Shown here: piece by piece, positions 41,793-50,794 of the stretch
How positions within the stretch are numbered: position 1 is the first letter of the stretch
Layout: each line of letters begins with the position of its first letter
Source: Syntrophus sp963665935
GTDB lineage: Bacteria > Desulfobacterota > Syntrophia > Syntrophales > Syntrophaceae
Assembly (NCBI GenBank): GCA_963665935.1
Contig: OY762510.1
Span: 124,001-188,000, forward strand
Reading direction: 5' to 3'
DNA: 64,000 nt
Translations under genes and position numbers: made by a program
The notes under the pieces: model-generated
Told to the model about the DNA's origin: nothing
Seen by the model: the letters and a program-made list of their open reading frames with translations, nothing else
Database searches by the model: none

Positions 41793-42131
41793 TCAAGCCG
41801 GCGTATTTCTAACTTCTCCCGGTTCCCGGATGCTGAAGAGCCACCAGCGGGGCTCCTTCTTTCCGCGGCGGGGCTGTCGTTCGAAGTAGATTTTCAGGAT
41901 GTCTCCGGACGTCGTGACGACCTCGAACCAGTGCTTGCGGACATACTGCTCCGGGCTGCCGTGGCTGCACTTCCCGGTTTCGCGCCAGGCGCGGAGGACA
42001 GCGGCAATCTCAACCGTCCGACCTCGCCAGAGGAACTCCCGCGGCAGTCCTGGTTCGCCGGCAGCCATGCGCGAGGGATCGCAGGTGGAAGTCACGGGGA
42101 TTAAGGCTTCGCTGATAAACCGCTCCGCCAT
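41793..42131 (-). CDS. DUF6504-family small protein
   Basis: A 112-residue protein starting MAERFISEALIPVTS and carrying FLWRGRTVEIAAVLRAWRETG and HWFEVVTTSGDILKIYFERQP. The FISE/FxWRGR pattern fits DUF6504, whose role is unknown. ATG 42131 has GGGAGG nine bases upstream and lies 2 bases after the MFS gene stop, so it is the last gene of the operon. A longer frame in the same register reaches 42686 but runs through the MFS gene and has no family content. Confidence 0.78.
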   Translation of the reverse strand: MAERFISEALIPVTSTCDPSRMAAGEPGLPREFLWRGRTVEIAAVLRAWRETGKCSHGSPEQYVRKHWFEVVTTSGDILKIYFERQPRRGKKEPRWWLFSIREPGEVRNTPA

Positions 42132-42133
42132 GA

Positions 42134-43390
42134 TCAATTTCCTCCCGGCTTGACCGTTGAAGGCTTTTTTCGATAGGCGATCAGCCCGAAAGTTGCCAGC
42201 GCAGCGAAGGCCGCCCCAGCGAGGAAGGTGGCAGGCGCACCCAGGGAATTCCAGAGCGCCCCGGCAAGAACGCTTGCCAGCAGGAGAGCGCCGCCGCCCA
42301 CCAGATTGAAGAGGCCGAAAGCGGTTCCCCGAAGTTCCGCCGGAGCGACATCCGCCACCAGTTTGGCGAAAAGGCCCTGCGTGAGGCCCATGTGCAGCCC
42401 CCAGAATCCAGCTCCGACAAAGGCCGTCAGGGGCGAGGCGGCTGCGGCCAGGATCAGATCGGCAGCGATCAGCATGGCCAGCCCGACAACCAGCAGGGTT
42501 CGGCTGCTGATTCGATCGGAAGCGATCCCCGCCGGATAGGCGGAAAGGGCATAGACGATGTTCATGACGATCAGAATCAGCGGCACGTAGCCGATGGCCA
42601 GTCCGACATCCTGGGCGCGGAGGATTAGGAAGGCTTCGCTGAATCGAGCCATTGTGAATGCGGCACTGAGAAGCACGATGAGCCAATATCGAAGGGAGAG
42701 CTGTTTCAGGGCGGCTGAGGTAAAGCGACTTTTCATGCCGGGAGATATCTCCCCATGCTCTGGCTCGTGAACGCCCAGCATCAGCAGCGCGAGGGAGACA
42801 AAGGCCGGGAAAACCGCCACCCAGAGCACCAAGCGAATGTCATTGGAAAACCAGGCCATGAAGGCCACGGCGAAGACCGGACCGAGAAACGCCCCCACGG
42901 AATCCAGGGATTGGCGGAATCCGTAGGCTGCCCCCCAAAGATTCCGGGGCGTAAGATCCGCCACCAGAGCGTCCCGCGGCGCTCCTCGGATGCCCTTGCC
43001 GATGCGGTCGAGAAACCGCGCGGTAAATACCCAGCCCATGGTACCAGCCAGGGGGAAGATCGGCTTCGTCACCGCCGCCAGGCCGTAACCCAGGACGGCG
43101 AGCATCTTGCGCTTCCGCAGGGCGTCGCTGATCGTTCCTGAAAAGACTTTTGTGACAGAAGCGGTGGCCTCGGCAATTCCCTCGATCATGCCGATGGTCA
43201 TCATGGAGGCCCCGAGGACCGAACTCATAAAGACCGGCAGGAGGCTGTGGATCAGCTCCGAAGAAATGTCCATGAACAGAGAGACGAACCCGAGCGCCCA
43301 GACCCCGGAAGGCAAGGCCCGCAATATCCCGGATGCAGCGGAAGAGGAGGGACCGGAATTCGAAGGCGATGATTTCCCTGAGGTCGGCAT
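42134..43390 (-). CDS. Major facilitator superfamily transporter
   Basis: A 418-residue inner-membrane permease with about twelve hydrophobic segments. The MFS loop motif is DALRKRKMLAVLGYG after helix 2, with DRIGKGIRGAPRDALVADLTP after helix 4; the second half starts near 220. The N-terminal 20 residues are Ser/Pro/Gly-rich. The GKGIRGAPRDA motif is shared with a subgroup linked to multidrug or unknown export. Its start shares a base with the previous stop (TAATG). Confidence 0.88.
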   Translation of the reverse strand: MPTSGKSSPSNSGPSSSAASGILRALPSGVWALGFVSLFMDISSELIHSLLPVFMSSVLGASMMTIGMIEGIAEATASVTKVFSGTISDALRKRKMLAVLGYGLAAVTKPIFPLAGTMGWVFTARFLDRIGKGIRGAPRDALVADLTPRNLWGAAYGFRQSLDSVGAFLGPVFAVAFMAWFSNDIRLVLWVAVFPAFVSLALLMLGVHEPEHGEISPGMKSRFTSAALKQLSLRYWLIVLLSAAFTMARFSEAFLILRAQDVGLAIGYVPLILIVMNIVYALSAYPAGIASDRISSRTLLVVGLAMLIAADLILAAAASPLTAFVGAGFWGLHMGLTQGLFAKLVADVAPAELRGTAFGLFNLVGGGALLLASVLAGALWNSLGAPATFLAGAAFAALATFGLIAYRKKPSTVKPGGN

Positions 43391-44361
43391 TAGAGTTCCC
43401 TGCCCTTTCCCGAATCCGATATTTCCACAAGCTCCAGAGGATAAGGCTGGAGAAAGGTCTGCCCCAGGAGATAGTCATTCTTATACCGGATAGACCAGGC
43501 CCGCAGGATATGGAGGAGAACGCTCAGGGGAATCCGTTCGTCCCGGTACTCTTCAATGCTCTCCAGGAAAAAGGCTTTTTCCCCCTTCGAAAGCACTTCC
43601 GAAAAGCCTCCGAAGGCGTGCAGCAGGACATTGATCATCGCCGTAAAGCGCGGCGGGTGGGCCAGCGCCCGTTCCAGGTGCTCTTCGTATCGGATGATGA
43701 CCGTTTCCCAATCGGCTTTCTCATGGTTGGCGACGACCTTGCCGGCAAGGCGCATCTGCGCCTGATTGTACCCCATCAGCAGGAGTTTCTGGGCCGAAGG
43801 GAAATTCACCAGCCCCTGCATGGCGCACCCGGCCTTCACCTCGCGAAAGCGGGCAAAGAGAAAAATCCGTGTAAGAAAATGCTCCCTGATTGAAAAGTTG
43901 CGGATCCGCCCCTCGTCTTCAATGGGAAGGCCGGCGAATCGTTCCAGGACAGCACCGCCGAAAAACCCGCGGCCCTTGAAGGTCCGGGCTCCCTCTTCGA
44001 AGCCGTCATGGATTTTGGCATCCCCCAGCCCACAGGAAGGTGAACGGCTCTTCAGGAGGAATCCATCCACTTCGGTCAGGGAATCGAGAAAGGAACCGAC
44101 GAAGTCCCGCATCGGTTCGGAAAAATCCATTCCCGTGGCCGGCTGATAGAGGGTATTTGCCCCATTACTGGAGACAATCCGGATGGGCTTGCGCGGCACG
44201 CCCAATCCGATTCCCACCTCGGGGCACACCGGTCGGAAAGTTACATGATCCTTCAGCCTGTCCACAAAGGGCGTATCGATTCTCGATCCGTCATAACGGC
44301 AGGAATCGAAGCCCAGGCATTTGCTGACCACAACAACGGGTTTCGGAAAATTTCCCGGCAT
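43390..44361 (-). CDS. DUF523 and DUF1722 domain protein (YbgA-like)
   Basis: A 323-residue two-domain protein. DUF523 (about 1-150): VVVSKCLGFDSCRYDGSRI, PVCPEVGIGLGVPRKPIRI, LLKSRSPSCGLG, with conserved cysteines. DUF1722 (about 185-310): FREVKAGCAMQGLVNFPSAQKLLLMGYNQ. The function is not settled; recent work links DUF523 to 2-thiouracil desulfidation and tRNA-related chemistry in some proteins. ATG 44361 is chosen because GAGGAGGGG stands 7 bases upstream. It sits in the tetrapyrrole operon. Confidence 0.83.
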   Translation of the reverse strand: MPGNFPKPVVVVSKCLGFDSCRYDGSRIDTPFVDRLKDHVTFRPVCPEVGIGLGVPRKPIRIVSSNGANTLYQPATGMDFSEPMRDFVGSFLDSLTEVDGFLLKSRSPSCGLGDAKIHDGFEEGARTFKGRGFFGGAVLERFAGLPIEDEGRIRNFSIREHFLTRIFLFARFREVKAGCAMQGLVNFPSAQKLLLMGYNQAQMRLAGKVVANHEKADWETVIIRYEEHLERALAHPPRFTAMINVLLHAFGGFSEVLSKGEKAFFLESIEEYRDERIPLSVLLHILRAWSIRYKNDYLLGQTFLQPYPLELVEISDSGKGREL

Positions 44362-44397
44362 GGCTTTTCCCCTCCTCGACAAAGAGGACCTCTGCGC

Positions 44398-45921
44398 TTA
44401 CCTTTTGGCAAAAAAGTCTTTGAGTGACGCCACGAGGCCCGGAACGGTGTAGGTTTCCTGGAGGATATCCACAGGAAGGCCGGCCTTTTCGGCGGCGGCG
44501 GCCGTTATGGGACCGATGCAGGCCACCCGGATTCCTTCCGGCAGGGGCAGAAAATCCGGACCCATGATCTCCAGGAAATTCGTCACCGTGGAAGGGCTCG
44601 TAAAGGTCAGGACATCCACATGGCCCTGGGCGATCTGTTCCGCCAGTTCCGCTGCCTTCCGGCCGGAGTTCACCGTGCGGTAGGCCGTCACGACCTCCAC
44701 AACGGCTCCCTGGCGGGCCAGCCCCTCGGGGATGACATCGCGGGCCTTCTCCGCCCGAGGCAGAAGAACCCGCTGCCCGGAAAGATCGAACCGCTCGAAG
44801 GCCGCCACGACGCCTTCGGACAGGAATGAGTCCGGGATCAGATCGACGCGGAGGCCTCGGCTTTCCAGGACCATCGCCGTGGCGGGTCCGATGGTGCAGA
44901 GCCGTATTCCTTTCAGATCCCGCAGGTCCTTGCCGGCGGCATGCAGCCGCTCCAGGAAAAAATGGACCCCGTTGGCGCTGGTGAAAACCAGCCAGGCATA
45001 ATCCTCCAGGTGGCGGATTGCCGCATCCAGCCCGTCCCAGCTTTCCGGGGAGGCGATCCGGATGGTGGGGAAGGAAATGACCCGCGCCCCGGCATCCCTA
45101 AGGAGGGCGGCCATGGAAGCGGCCTGGGGTTCGGGCCGGGTGATCACGATTCCCCTGCCGAAAAGAGGCATCGTCTCGAACCAGTTCAGATCTTTCCGCA
45201 AGCCGACGACTCCGCCGACGACCAGAATGGCCGGCGGCTTGAATTCAGCGGCTTCGGCCCGATCGGCGATATCGGCCAGCGTTCCGGTCAGGGTCTCCTG
45301 ATCCACCGTTGTCCCCCAGCGGATCAGTGCAGCCGGTGTGGATGCTTCTTTTCCCTGGGCGATAAGGCCGGCGGCAATGGAGGGCAGATTACGCACCCCC
45401 ATGAGAAAAACCAGCGTCCCCATGCCGGCCAGGGCTTTCCAGTCGATCTCACTCTGCTCCTTCAGGGGATCTTCGTGACCGGTCACAAAGGCGACCGTTG
45501 CCGTGAAGCGACGATGGGTCAAGGGGATCCCCGCATAAGCGGGGACCGAGATCGCCGAGGTCACGCCGGGCACGATCTCAAAGGGAATACCCGCCTGGAC
45601 GAGCTCTTCCGCTTCTTCCCCGCCGCGGCCGAAGACAAAGGGATCGCCGCCTTTCAGACGGGCCACCACATGTCCCGAGCCGGCTTCCGCCACCAACCGT
45701 TCGTTGATCTCCCTCTGCGACAGGGTGTGCCTTCCCCCCTCTTTCCCCGCGTACACCAGGCGAGCGTCCGTCCGCGTCAACTTGAGAAGTTCGGGACTGA
45801 TCAGATGGTCGTAAATCACGACCTCCGCTTCCCGCAGGCATTGCGCCCCCTTGAGCGTCATCAGGCCCGGATCACCCGGTCCCGCTCCTATGATATAGAC
45901 CTTTCCCTGTTTGCTCATCAA
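44398..45921 (-). CDS. cobA-hemD: Uroporphyrinogen-III methyltransferase / synthase fusion
   Basis: A 507-residue fusion. The N-terminal SUMT domain (1-245) has VYIIGAGPGDPGLMTLKGAQCL, LKGGDPFVFGRGGEE and TGHED, and makes precorrin-2. The C-terminal HemD domain (about 255-507) closes hydroxymethylbilane to uroporphyrinogen III (TRPEPQAASMAALLRDAGARVISFPTI in its start, FTSANGVHFF, FTSPSTVTNF). The fusion channels uroporphyrinogen III toward siroheme. Gene order hemA-hemC-cobA/hemD is shared by many Desulfobacterota and Clostridia. Confidence 0.93.
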   Translation of the reverse strand: MMSKQGKVYIIGAGPGDPGLMTLKGAQCLREAEVVIYDHLISPELLKLTRTDARLVYAGKEGGRHTLSQREINERLVAEAGSGHVVARLKGGDPFVFGRGGEEAEELVQAGIPFEIVPGVTSAISVPAYAGIPLTHRRFTATVAFVTGHEDPLKEQSEIDWKALAGMGTLVFLMGVRNLPSIAAGLIAQGKEASTPAALIRWGTTVDQETLTGTLADIADRAEAAEFKPPAILVVGGVVGLRKDLNWFETMPLFGRGIVITRPEPQAASMAALLRDAGARVISFPTIRIASPESWDGLDAAIRHLEDYAWLVFTSANGVHFFLERLHAAGKDLRDLKGIRLCTIGPATAMVLESRGLRVDLIPDSFLSEGVVAAFERFDLSGQRVLLPRAEKARDVIPEGLARQGAVVEVVTAYRTVNSGRKAAELAEQIAQGHVDVLTFTSPSTVTNFLEIMGPDFLPLPEGIRVACIGPITAAAAEKAGLPVDILQETYTVPGLVASLKDFFAKR

Positions 45922-45955
45922 ATTCCGGCCTCTATTCCCTTCGTTTCTGAGGTCT

Positions 45956-46852
45956 TTATAAAAAGGCCCGTCCGCCCCCGTCCAGAAGGGCGTCGGCCAG
46001 TTCCGTCCCGAGGTCGCCGGCTTTTTCCGCCGATCCCTGAAGTTGATGACGGATTACCGTCTGTTCGTCCAGGCTTCCCACCATTCCCCGGATCAGCAGG
46101 GTATCCCCTCGTTCTTCCGCAAAAGCGGCCACAGGCAGGGAACAGCCGCCACCCAGGCGCCGCAGAAATGCCCGTTCCGCCGTCACTTCCCGCCGGGTCC
46201 GCCCGTCTTCCAGGAAGGCCAGTCCGGCATCCAGGTCTTCCTCCCCGCTGCGGGTCTCCAGGCAGAGAACCCCCTGTCCCACCGCCGGGAGCATTCTTTC
46301 CGCCGGGATAAACTGCGTCACCTGCTCCGCCCATCCCATCCGGCGGATTCCCGCCGCAGCCACCACGATCCCATCGAAGTCCCCCTGCCTCATCTTCCGG
46401 ATCCGCGTATCCAGATTGCCCCGGATCGGAATGATCTCCAGATCGGGCCGCCAGGAACGCAGCTGCACGATCCGGCGCAGGGAACCCGTCCCGATCCGCG
46501 CCCCCTCAGGAAGATCGTCAACCTCCTGCCCCGCCCCGGAAATCAGTACGTCCCGGGGATCCTCGCGCACCGGGACCGCGGCAATCTGAAGCCCCTCAGG
46601 GAGTTCGGCGGGAAGATCCTTCATGCTGTGGACGGCCAGATCGACGGTACCCGCCAACAGGGCCTCTTCGATCTCCTTGATGAAGAGCCCTTTGCCCCCG
46701 ATCTTCGCCAAAGGCACATCCTTCTGGATATCGCCACTGGTCTTGATCACCACGATCTCGATCTGCATCGAGGGATACTGGTACTGCAGGAGTGCCGCAA
46801 CCTGGCGGGTCTGTGTCAGGGCCAGGGCGCTTCCCCGCGTTCCGATTTTCAA
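45956..46852 (-). CDS. hemC: Porphobilinogen deaminase (hydroxymethylbilane synthase)
   Basis: About 298 residues. Landmarks: LKIGTRGSALALTQTRQVA, GKGLFIKEIEEALL, AVHSMKDLPAELPEGL, LRRIVQLRSWRPDLEI and the dipyrromethane Cys in RRLGGGCSLPVAAFAE. No ATG or GTG lies just before the homology start. TTG 46852 would begin exactly at LKIGTRG; ATT 46864 is better spaced from GGGGAGGG and would add the normal few residues. The frame also reads back through hemA to 47020, but that part is not family-like. Start uncertain, function secure. Confidence 0.93.
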   Translation of the reverse strand: MKIGTRGSALALTQTRQVAALLQYQYPSMQIEIVVIKTSGDIQKDVPLAKIGGKGLFIKEIEEALLAGTVDLAVHSMKDLPAELPEGLQIAAVPVREDPRDVLISGAGQEVDDLPEGARIGTGSLRRIVQLRSWRPDLEIIPIRGNLDTRIRKMRQGDFDGIVVAAAGIRRMGWAEQVTQFIPAERMLPAVGQGVLCLETRSGEEDLDAGLAFLEDGRTRREVTAERAFLRRLGGGCSLPVAAFAEERGDTLLIRGMVGSLDEQTVIRHQLQGSAEKAGDLGTELADALLDGGGRAFL

Positions 46853-46883
46853 TGTCTGTCGAATGAGTCCGTCCCTCCCCTTC

Positions 46884-48155
46884 CTACTTTCCCAGCTTGA
46901 AGAGCCGCCGCAGTGCCTCGGCGTAGGCCAGTCCGTTCCTGTTCCGGCTTTCCTCTCGAAGGCAGGCCGTGGGCTCATGGAGAATCTTGTTGACGATGGA
47001 AGCAACCAGCCCCTCGACATGCTGCTGATCGGTTTGGCTGAGCGCCTGGCGCCACGCGGCGGATTTCTCCAGTTCGGCCTTCATGATCCCTTCGATCTTT
47101 TCCCGGAATTCCACGATCGTGGGAACCACCTCCAGGCTGGAGATCCAGGCCCTATGATTCCGCATCTCTTCCTCGATGATGAGCTCAGCCCTGGCCGCTT
47201 CCCGCAGACGGGAGTTGCGGTTCTCGTCCACCAACTCCTGCAGATGATCGATATTGTAAAGATAAACGTTGTCGATATCCCCTGCCGCCGGCTCGATGTC
47301 CCGGGGAACGGCGATATCGATGAGAAAGAGAAAACGGTTCTTTCTCCGGTGCAGGGCGGCGGCAACCATTTCCCGGGTCAGCACATAATCCGGCGCGCCC
47401 GTGGAACTGATCACGATATCCACCTTCTTCAGGACTTCGGGCATCTGTTCCAGGGTGACGGCCGTTCCTTCAAAAAGATCGGCGATTTCCTGAGCCCGGG
47501 CATGGGTCCGGTTGGCGACGAAGATGGACGAAATCCCCTGCTTCAACAGGTGGCGGGCGGCCAGTTCCGACATCTCCCCTGCCCCGACCAGAAGGATCGC
47601 CTTGCCCTCCAGACGTCCGAAGATCTTTTTCGCCAGTTCCACCGCGGCAAATCCGACGGACACGGCATTATCGGCGATGCCGGTCTCCGTCCTCACCCTT
47701 TTGGCCACCGAAAAGGCATGATGGAGAATCCGGTTCAGCATCGTCCCCGTCGTCTCATGCTCCACCGCCTCCCGATAGGCCTCCTTGACCTGCCCGAGGA
47801 TCTGCGCCTCTCCCATGACCAGGGAATCCAGGCTGGACGCTACACGGAAGAGATGGCGCACCGCTTCGGCACCTGTAAAGGTGTAAAGGCAGCGCTCCAA
47901 TTCAGGCTGGGCGATTCCTGCCCGCTCGGTCAGCAGGGCTCTCAAGGCTTCCCCGGCCTCCTGCTCGGCCTGATCCGTCGAACAGACCAGCACCTCCACG
48001 CGGTTGCAGGTGGCCAGATAGAGGGCTTCGCGGATCGACGGCATCTGCCGGAGCCGTTCCAGCGGATGCCAGGAATTCTCGCAGGACAGGGCAAGACGCT
48101 CCCGGATCGCCAGGGGAGACGTTTTATGACTCATGCCGATCAGAAGGATGCCCAT
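46884..48155 (-). CDS. hemA: Glutamyl-tRNA reductase
   Basis: A 423-residue NADPH enzyme making glutamate-1-semialdehyde. Landmarks: GMSHKTSPLAIRERLA, catalytic Cys in LATCNRVEVL, SSLDSLVMGEAQILGQVKEAYREA, GAGEMSELAARHL (NADPH) and a C-terminal dimerisation helix. It starts 4 bases after the ccsA stop and leads the C5 pathway. The next enzyme, HemL, is not in the window. Confidence 0.96.
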   Translation of the reverse strand: MGILLIGMSHKTSPLAIRERLALSCENSWHPLERLRQMPSIREALYLATCNRVEVLVCSTDQAEQEAGEALRALLTERAGIAQPELERCLYTFTGAEAVRHLFRVASSLDSLVMGEAQILGQVKEAYREAVEHETTGTMLNRILHHAFSVAKRVRTETGIADNAVSVGFAAVELAKKIFGRLEGKAILLVGAGEMSELAARHLLKQGISSIFVANRTHARAQEIADLFEGTAVTLEQMPEVLKKVDIVISSTGAPDYVLTREMVAAALHRRKNRFLFLIDIAVPRDIEPAAGDIDNVYLYNIDHLQELVDENRNSRLREAARAELIIEEEMRNHRAWISSLEVVPTIVEFREKIEGIMKAELEKSAAWRQALSQTDQQHVEGLVASIVNKILHEPTACLREESRNRNGLAYAEALRRLFKLGK

Positions 48156-48159
48156 GATT

Positions 48160-48975
48160 TCAGATAAACCGGTGGATCGTCGGGAAGAAATTCTTTCCCA
48201 CCAGAAAAGCCGTCAGGAAGAAGAGAAAGGCCAGGAGTGATAAAACGGCGGGCTTGTGTCCCTTCCAGCCGATGGCAAGACGCTGGTGGAGGAGGATCGC
48301 ATAGGTGCCCCAGACGGCCAGGGTCCAGACCTGCTTCGGGTCCCACTGCCAGGAACTCCCCCAGACCACGCGAGCCCAGAAGGCGCCCACGAGCAGCCCC
48401 AGGGTGAGCAGGGGGAACCCCCAGAGAAGACAGAAGTGATTGATCCGATCCAGCTCCCCCAGGGAGGGAAGCACGGCACTGATCCGCCGGGCCGTCTTCT
48501 GCTTGAGGAAACGATCCTGCAGCAGATACATGGCTCCCGCGCAGGAGGCCAGGGCAAAGAGGGCCTCGCCGGCAACGGAAAGAAACACGTGGAACGGCAC
48601 GAGCGCCCCCTGCAGGACAGCGGGCATCGTTACTGCGGCCCCAAGTCCGCGGCTGGCGTAAATCAACAGCAACAAGACAACTGGAGACACGAAGGCCCCC
48701 AGCACAGCGGTCCGGGTCCGGAATTGCAGAATCAGGAAGATCCCGGCCATAATCCAGGCAAAGAAATTGAGGACCTCATGACAACCCAGGATCGGGATGC
48801 GTCCCGTTTCAAAAATCCGGGAAAGAAGGAAAAGGGAATGAAAGCAGAAGGCGCCACACATCAGCCAGCGGGCCAGCTTCGCGATCCGGACCTGCTTTCC
48901 CATAAGGGAACTCACATATCCGAGCGTGCTGACCAGATAGGCGCAAAGAGCGATCTTGAAAAGGATGGGCGTCAT
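48160..48975 (-). CDS. ccsA: Cytochrome c assembly protein (CcsA/HemX-like)
   Basis: A 271-residue membrane protein with about eight hydrophobic helices. The tryptophan-rich haem-handling motif reads VWGSSWQWDPKQVWTLAVWGTYAI (about 205-228), with flanking His residues (GCHEVLNFF, LLHQRLAIG). Proteins of this type, often called HemX beside hemA, present haem for system II cytochrome c maturation. It overlaps met8 by 4 bases. No CcsB/ResB partner is seen. Confidence 0.87.
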   Translation of the reverse strand: MTPILFKIALCAYLVSTLGYVSSLMGKQVRIAKLARWLMCGAFCFHSLFLLSRIFETGRIPILGCHEVLNFFAWIMAGIFLILQFRTRTAVLGAFVSPVVLLLLIYASRGLGAAVTMPAVLQGALVPFHVFLSVAGEALFALASCAGAMYLLQDRFLKQKTARRISAVLPSLGELDRINHFCLLWGFPLLTLGLLVGAFWARVVWGSSWQWDPKQVWTLAVWGTYAILLHQRLAIGWKGHKPAVLSLLAFLFFLTAFLVGKNFFPTIHRFI

Positions 48976-49622
48976 GGCTCGTTTTGTTCCAAATCTTCCC
49001 CGGATAGACGGCGGATTTTCTCTCGGACCCCTTCCCGGTCGCCTTTTCGGAGCTGTTCCAAAATGTCCGAAGAGACGACGGCCTCGAAAATCGAACGATT
49101 TTCCTCCGAAGGATACCCCTTCGCCAATCTCCGTTTTCGCAGCTCCCCGAGGATATTGACCAGCTCCCGGTACTCCGGTCCGTAATGATCTTCCAGTTCC
49201 CTGCGCAGGCGCTTGGCCAGGGCCGGACTCTTTCCTCCCGTGGAGACGGCGATACTCAAGTCTCCCTGTTCCGCAATGGCCGGGAGAATAAAATCACAGC
49301 GCTCCGGATCATCCACTACATTAACGGGAATCCCCCGGCTCCGGCAATCCTGCATGACCTGCTCGTTCACCGCCCTGTCATCCGTGGCGCAGATCACCAT
49401 AAAGGCGCCATCGAGACAGGCCGCGGAATACCGGCCGGCCAGGCATTGGATCTGTCCGCTTTTCTGCAGGCTCTGCAACCTTTCGGAGAGGGACTCGCCG
49501 ACCACACGGACGGAGGCCTCGCATTCAAGAAGACGTTGAACCTTTCGTTCGGCAACGGTCCCGCCGCCGACGACAAGGCAGACTTTCTCTCTCAAGTCAA
49601 AAAAAACGGGGTAGTATTTCAT
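48972..49622 (-). CDS. Precorrin-2 dehydrogenase / sirohydrochlorin ferrochelatase (Met8/CysG-N)
   Basis: A 216-residue protein, the N-terminal part of CysG type. NAD-binding VCLVVGGGTVAERKVQRLLE, then AFMVICATDDRAVNEQV, VNVVDDPERCDFILPAI and SIAVSTGGKSPALAKRLR. It oxidises precorrin-2 and inserts iron to give siroheme, the branch point here for both siroheme and Ahb haem. ATG 49622 fits the family start KYYPVFFDL; the longer frame to 49697 does not. First gene of the hemA operon. Confidence 0.92.
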   Translation of the reverse strand: MKYYPVFFDLREKVCLVVGGGTVAERKVQRLLECEASVRVVGESLSERLQSLQKSGQIQCLAGRYSAACLDGAFMVICATDDRAVNEQVMQDCRSRGIPVNVVDDPERCDFILPAIAEQGDLSIAVSTGGKSPALAKRLRRELEDHYGPEYRELVNILGELRKRRLAKGYPSEENRSIFEAVVSSDILEQLRKGDREGVREKIRRLSGEDLEQNEP

Positions 49623-49834
49623 CCGGAAGAAAAGTCCTGAAACCTGCGTTCTATAAAACGGAAAATGAACGCTATCATGATGATCCGGAAAATTCAAGCC
49701 GCTTGAAATATCGACAGAAAGAGGTTATAAATCAGCACTTCCGTTTTACCGGGAAAATTTCCGGACCCAAGACAAGGCTTCCGGAAACCCTATCGAGGAA
49801 AGGTTTTTTTCAGTCAACTTCAGGAGGCCGAATC

Positions 49835-50794
49835 ATGGCGAGCCGCACCGGCAAAGACGCGGGCAACAAGGGAAAATGGTTGAAAATTGTGCTCTCTTCT
49901 CCACCAGAACTGGTGGACGCGCTATCCAATTTTGTCACGGAGCTGGGTGCGGAAGGCGCTTTTCAGGAGGAGATCGAGCCCCAGGCTCCCGGCGACTTTC
50001 CCGAAGCGCCCTCGAAGGAAGCCGTAAATGCCTACCTCCCCTTTGACGTGCGCCTGGAAAACCGCCTTTCTTCTCTCAACGTTTACCTGGAGAGTCTTTC
50101 CCAGCTTTTTCCCGAGCTCGACGCCCCGGAGCTGACCACAGAGGTCATCACGGATCCCGACTGGGGGGAACAGTGGAAGAAATACTTCAAGCCGCTCCGG
50201 GTCAGCCGCGATATCGTGATCAAACCGACCTGGGAGCGTTACACCCCCCTGGGACATGATATTGTCATCGAGATCGACCCCGGAATGGCTTTCGGTACGG
50301 GTCAGCATGCCTCCACACGGATGTGCCTGGAAGCCCTGGAGGAGATCCTTCTTACGCGCCGGTCACCGAAGCCGCTGAATGTCCTGGATGTGGGCACGGG
50401 AACGGGCATCCTGGGCATTGCCTGCGCGAAACTGGGTGCAGAGCGGGTCCTCTGTGTGGATATCGATCCGAAGGCAACGGAAATTGCCCAGGAGAACATC
50501 GCCATCAATTCGGTGGAAGATCGAGTTTCCGTCACACAGAGGGATATCTCAACCCTGAATGACACCTATGATCTGATTGTCGCCAACCTGACGGCCAAGA
50601 TTTTGATCAAGCTGAAGAAACAGCTGACATCCCTGCTGCGTCCCGGAGGTCATTTGATCCTCTCCGGCATCATCGACCAGAACCGGAGTGATATTGAAAC
50701 CCATTTTTTTCTTGACTCCCTAACCCTCGCGTCCAGTCATTCTGAGAAGGAGTGGGTCTGTTACGTGCTGAAAAAAGAGACGACGCAGCCTTGA
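49835..50794 (+). CDS. prmA: Ribosomal protein L11 methyltransferase
   Basis: A 319-residue SAM methyltransferase that trimethylates L11. The N-terminal substrate-recognition domain (1-115) is followed by the class I fold: MAFGTGQHASTRMCLEAL, VLDVGTGTGILGIACAKLGA (motif I), VLCVDIDPKATEIAQENI, DLIVANLTAKILI (motif IV) and LILSGIIDQ. ATG 49835 has AGGAGG eight bases upstream. Its stop overlaps the next start (TTGA). Confidence 0.93.
   Translation: MASRTGKDAGNKGKWLKIVLSSPPELVDALSNFVTELGAEGAFQEEIEPQAPGDFPEAPSKEAVNAYLPFDVRLENRLSSLNVYLESLSQLFPELDAPELTTEVITDPDWGEQWKKYFKPLRVSRDIVIKPTWERYTPLGHDIVIEIDPGMAFGTGQHASTRMCLEALEEILLTRRSPKPLNVLDVGTGTGILGIACAKLGAERVLCVDIDPKATEIAQENIAINSVEDRVSVTQRDISTLNDTYDLIVANLTAKILIKLKKQLTSLLRPGGHLILSGIIDQNRSDIETHFFLDSLTLASSHSEKEWVCYVLKKETTQP

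Noticed and set aside
41793..42686. A single 297-codon minus-strand gene
   Set aside because: Only its last 112 codons (from 42131) carry family content and a ribosome binding site; the rest overlaps the MFS transporter out of frame.
44941..46311. A 456-codon plus-strand open frame across cobA-hemD and hemC
   Set aside because: It is complementary to two well-conserved tetrapyrrole genes and is rich in Arg, Gly and Pro as chance antisense frames are.
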